The notes beneath the pieces are model-generated. The model was not told the origin of the DNA. It made no database searches and was given only the letters and a program-made list of their open reading frames with translations. A stretch of DNA of 42,701 nt, from positions 1-42,701 of the forward strand of contig QCUF01000006.1 in the NCBI GenBank assembly GCA_003210825.1, in the 5' to 3' direction. A program made the translations under genes and the position numbers. Source of the DNA: Prochlorococcus sp. AG-676-P15-1. GTDB lineage: Bacteria; Cyanobacteriota; Cyanobacteriia; PCC-6307; Cyanobiaceae. Positions 42,556 through 42,701 of this stretch are shown here, piece after piece (within the stretch, counting starts at the first letter, position 1; each line of letters starts with the position of its first letter).

Positions 42556-42701
42556 TTAATTAGGCCTCTCAACCATTTTTTTTGTTCTGACTTGATGACC
42601 AATATCTTTTCTATAATATATTCCTTCAAAACTTATTTCTTTCAAAATCGAATAAGCCTTTTCAAAAACCTTATTAAAATCTTTGCCTTGAGATACAATA
42701 C
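42556..42701 (-). CDS. purD: phosphoribosylamine--glycine ligase, C-terminal end (partial)
   Basis: The last 47 residues of PurD are visible before the TAA at 42556-42558: the IVSQGKDF loop, then VFEKAYSILKEISFEG and IYYRKDIGHQV. This matches the C-terminal domain of the GAR synthetase, which joins phosphoribosylamine and glycine in purine synthesis. The start lies beyond the window. The stop directly abuts the nblS start. Confidence 0.9.
   Translation of the reverse strand, partial: IVSQGKDFNKVFEKAYSILKEISFEGIYYRKDIGHQVRTKKMVERPN

Overview
The window is a gene-dense, strongly AT-rich cyanobacterial chromosome segment. It most likely comes from a high-light type Prochlorococcus. The evidence is the base composition, very short spacers, a ferredoxin of photosynthetic type, the 'photosystem II S4 domain' protein, DUF3721 and DUF2214 proteins, two acyl-lipid desaturase family genes, the NblS kinase, and a kaiB-kaiC pair directly next to rplU with no kaiA. 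I see no rRNA, CRISPR array, insertion sequence, integrase or prophage. The only tRNA is tRNA-Val(GAC). With the short genes I could place, no stretch over 300 bases lacks a gene. The longest blanks (12377-12668, 14854-15116, 24442-24739) hold only AT-rich spacer and one hairpin.

Layout. 1-9.6 kb: tail of a membrane protein, a DUF938 methyltransferase, a DesA-like desaturase, an SRAP protein, a HAD phosphatase, a LOG-family gene broken by two frameshifts, a second desaturase, an epimerase/reductase and an RRM protein, mostly on the minus strand. 9.7-15.6 kb: a run of very small genes (32-110 codons), many with one membrane helix, mixed with DUF805, cupin and EamA genes. 15.7-22.6 kb: a plus-strand block (HI0933-type flavoprotein, GAF/zinc protein, DUF2214, DUF1643, pirin), then murD on the minus strand and a tightly packed three-gene plus-strand unit (DUF3721, PepSY-like, ELWF-family). 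22.6-26.6 kb: an SDR reductase, a free-standing NAD-dependent DNA ligase adenylation domain, a photolyase/cryptochrome homologue whose domains look circularly permuted, and a DoxX protein. 26.6-29.5 kb: a small membrane protein, PPOX flavoprotein, ICMT-like protein, tRNA-Val, S4 protein and a hypothetical. 29.6-37.0 kb: serA, prmA, petF with a clear terminator, a conserved hypothetical, lumenal pentapeptide protein, rnz, SpoIID with a nested LysM, truB. 37.1-42.7 kb: a methyltransferase gene that has lost its SAM-binding motif and is out of frame, rpmA, rplU, kaiB, kaiC, nblS and the end of purD.

How it fits together. Most genes are core housekeeping: serine synthesis, purine synthesis, cell wall, ribosome and tRNA maturation. 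Around them are light-related functions: clock proteins, NblS light/nutrient signalling, ferredoxin, desaturases and a photolyase-like protein. The most unusual points are the ligase-domain and permuted-photolyase neighbours, which diverge from a shared 298-base spacer, and the micro-protein region with recurring sequence motifs (twin CX3C, DDxDDQDGG, and an ELWFxW paralogue pair). Two genes are broken (4896-5831 and 37102-37720). Whether these are real decay or sequence or assembly errors cannot be told from the sequence alone.
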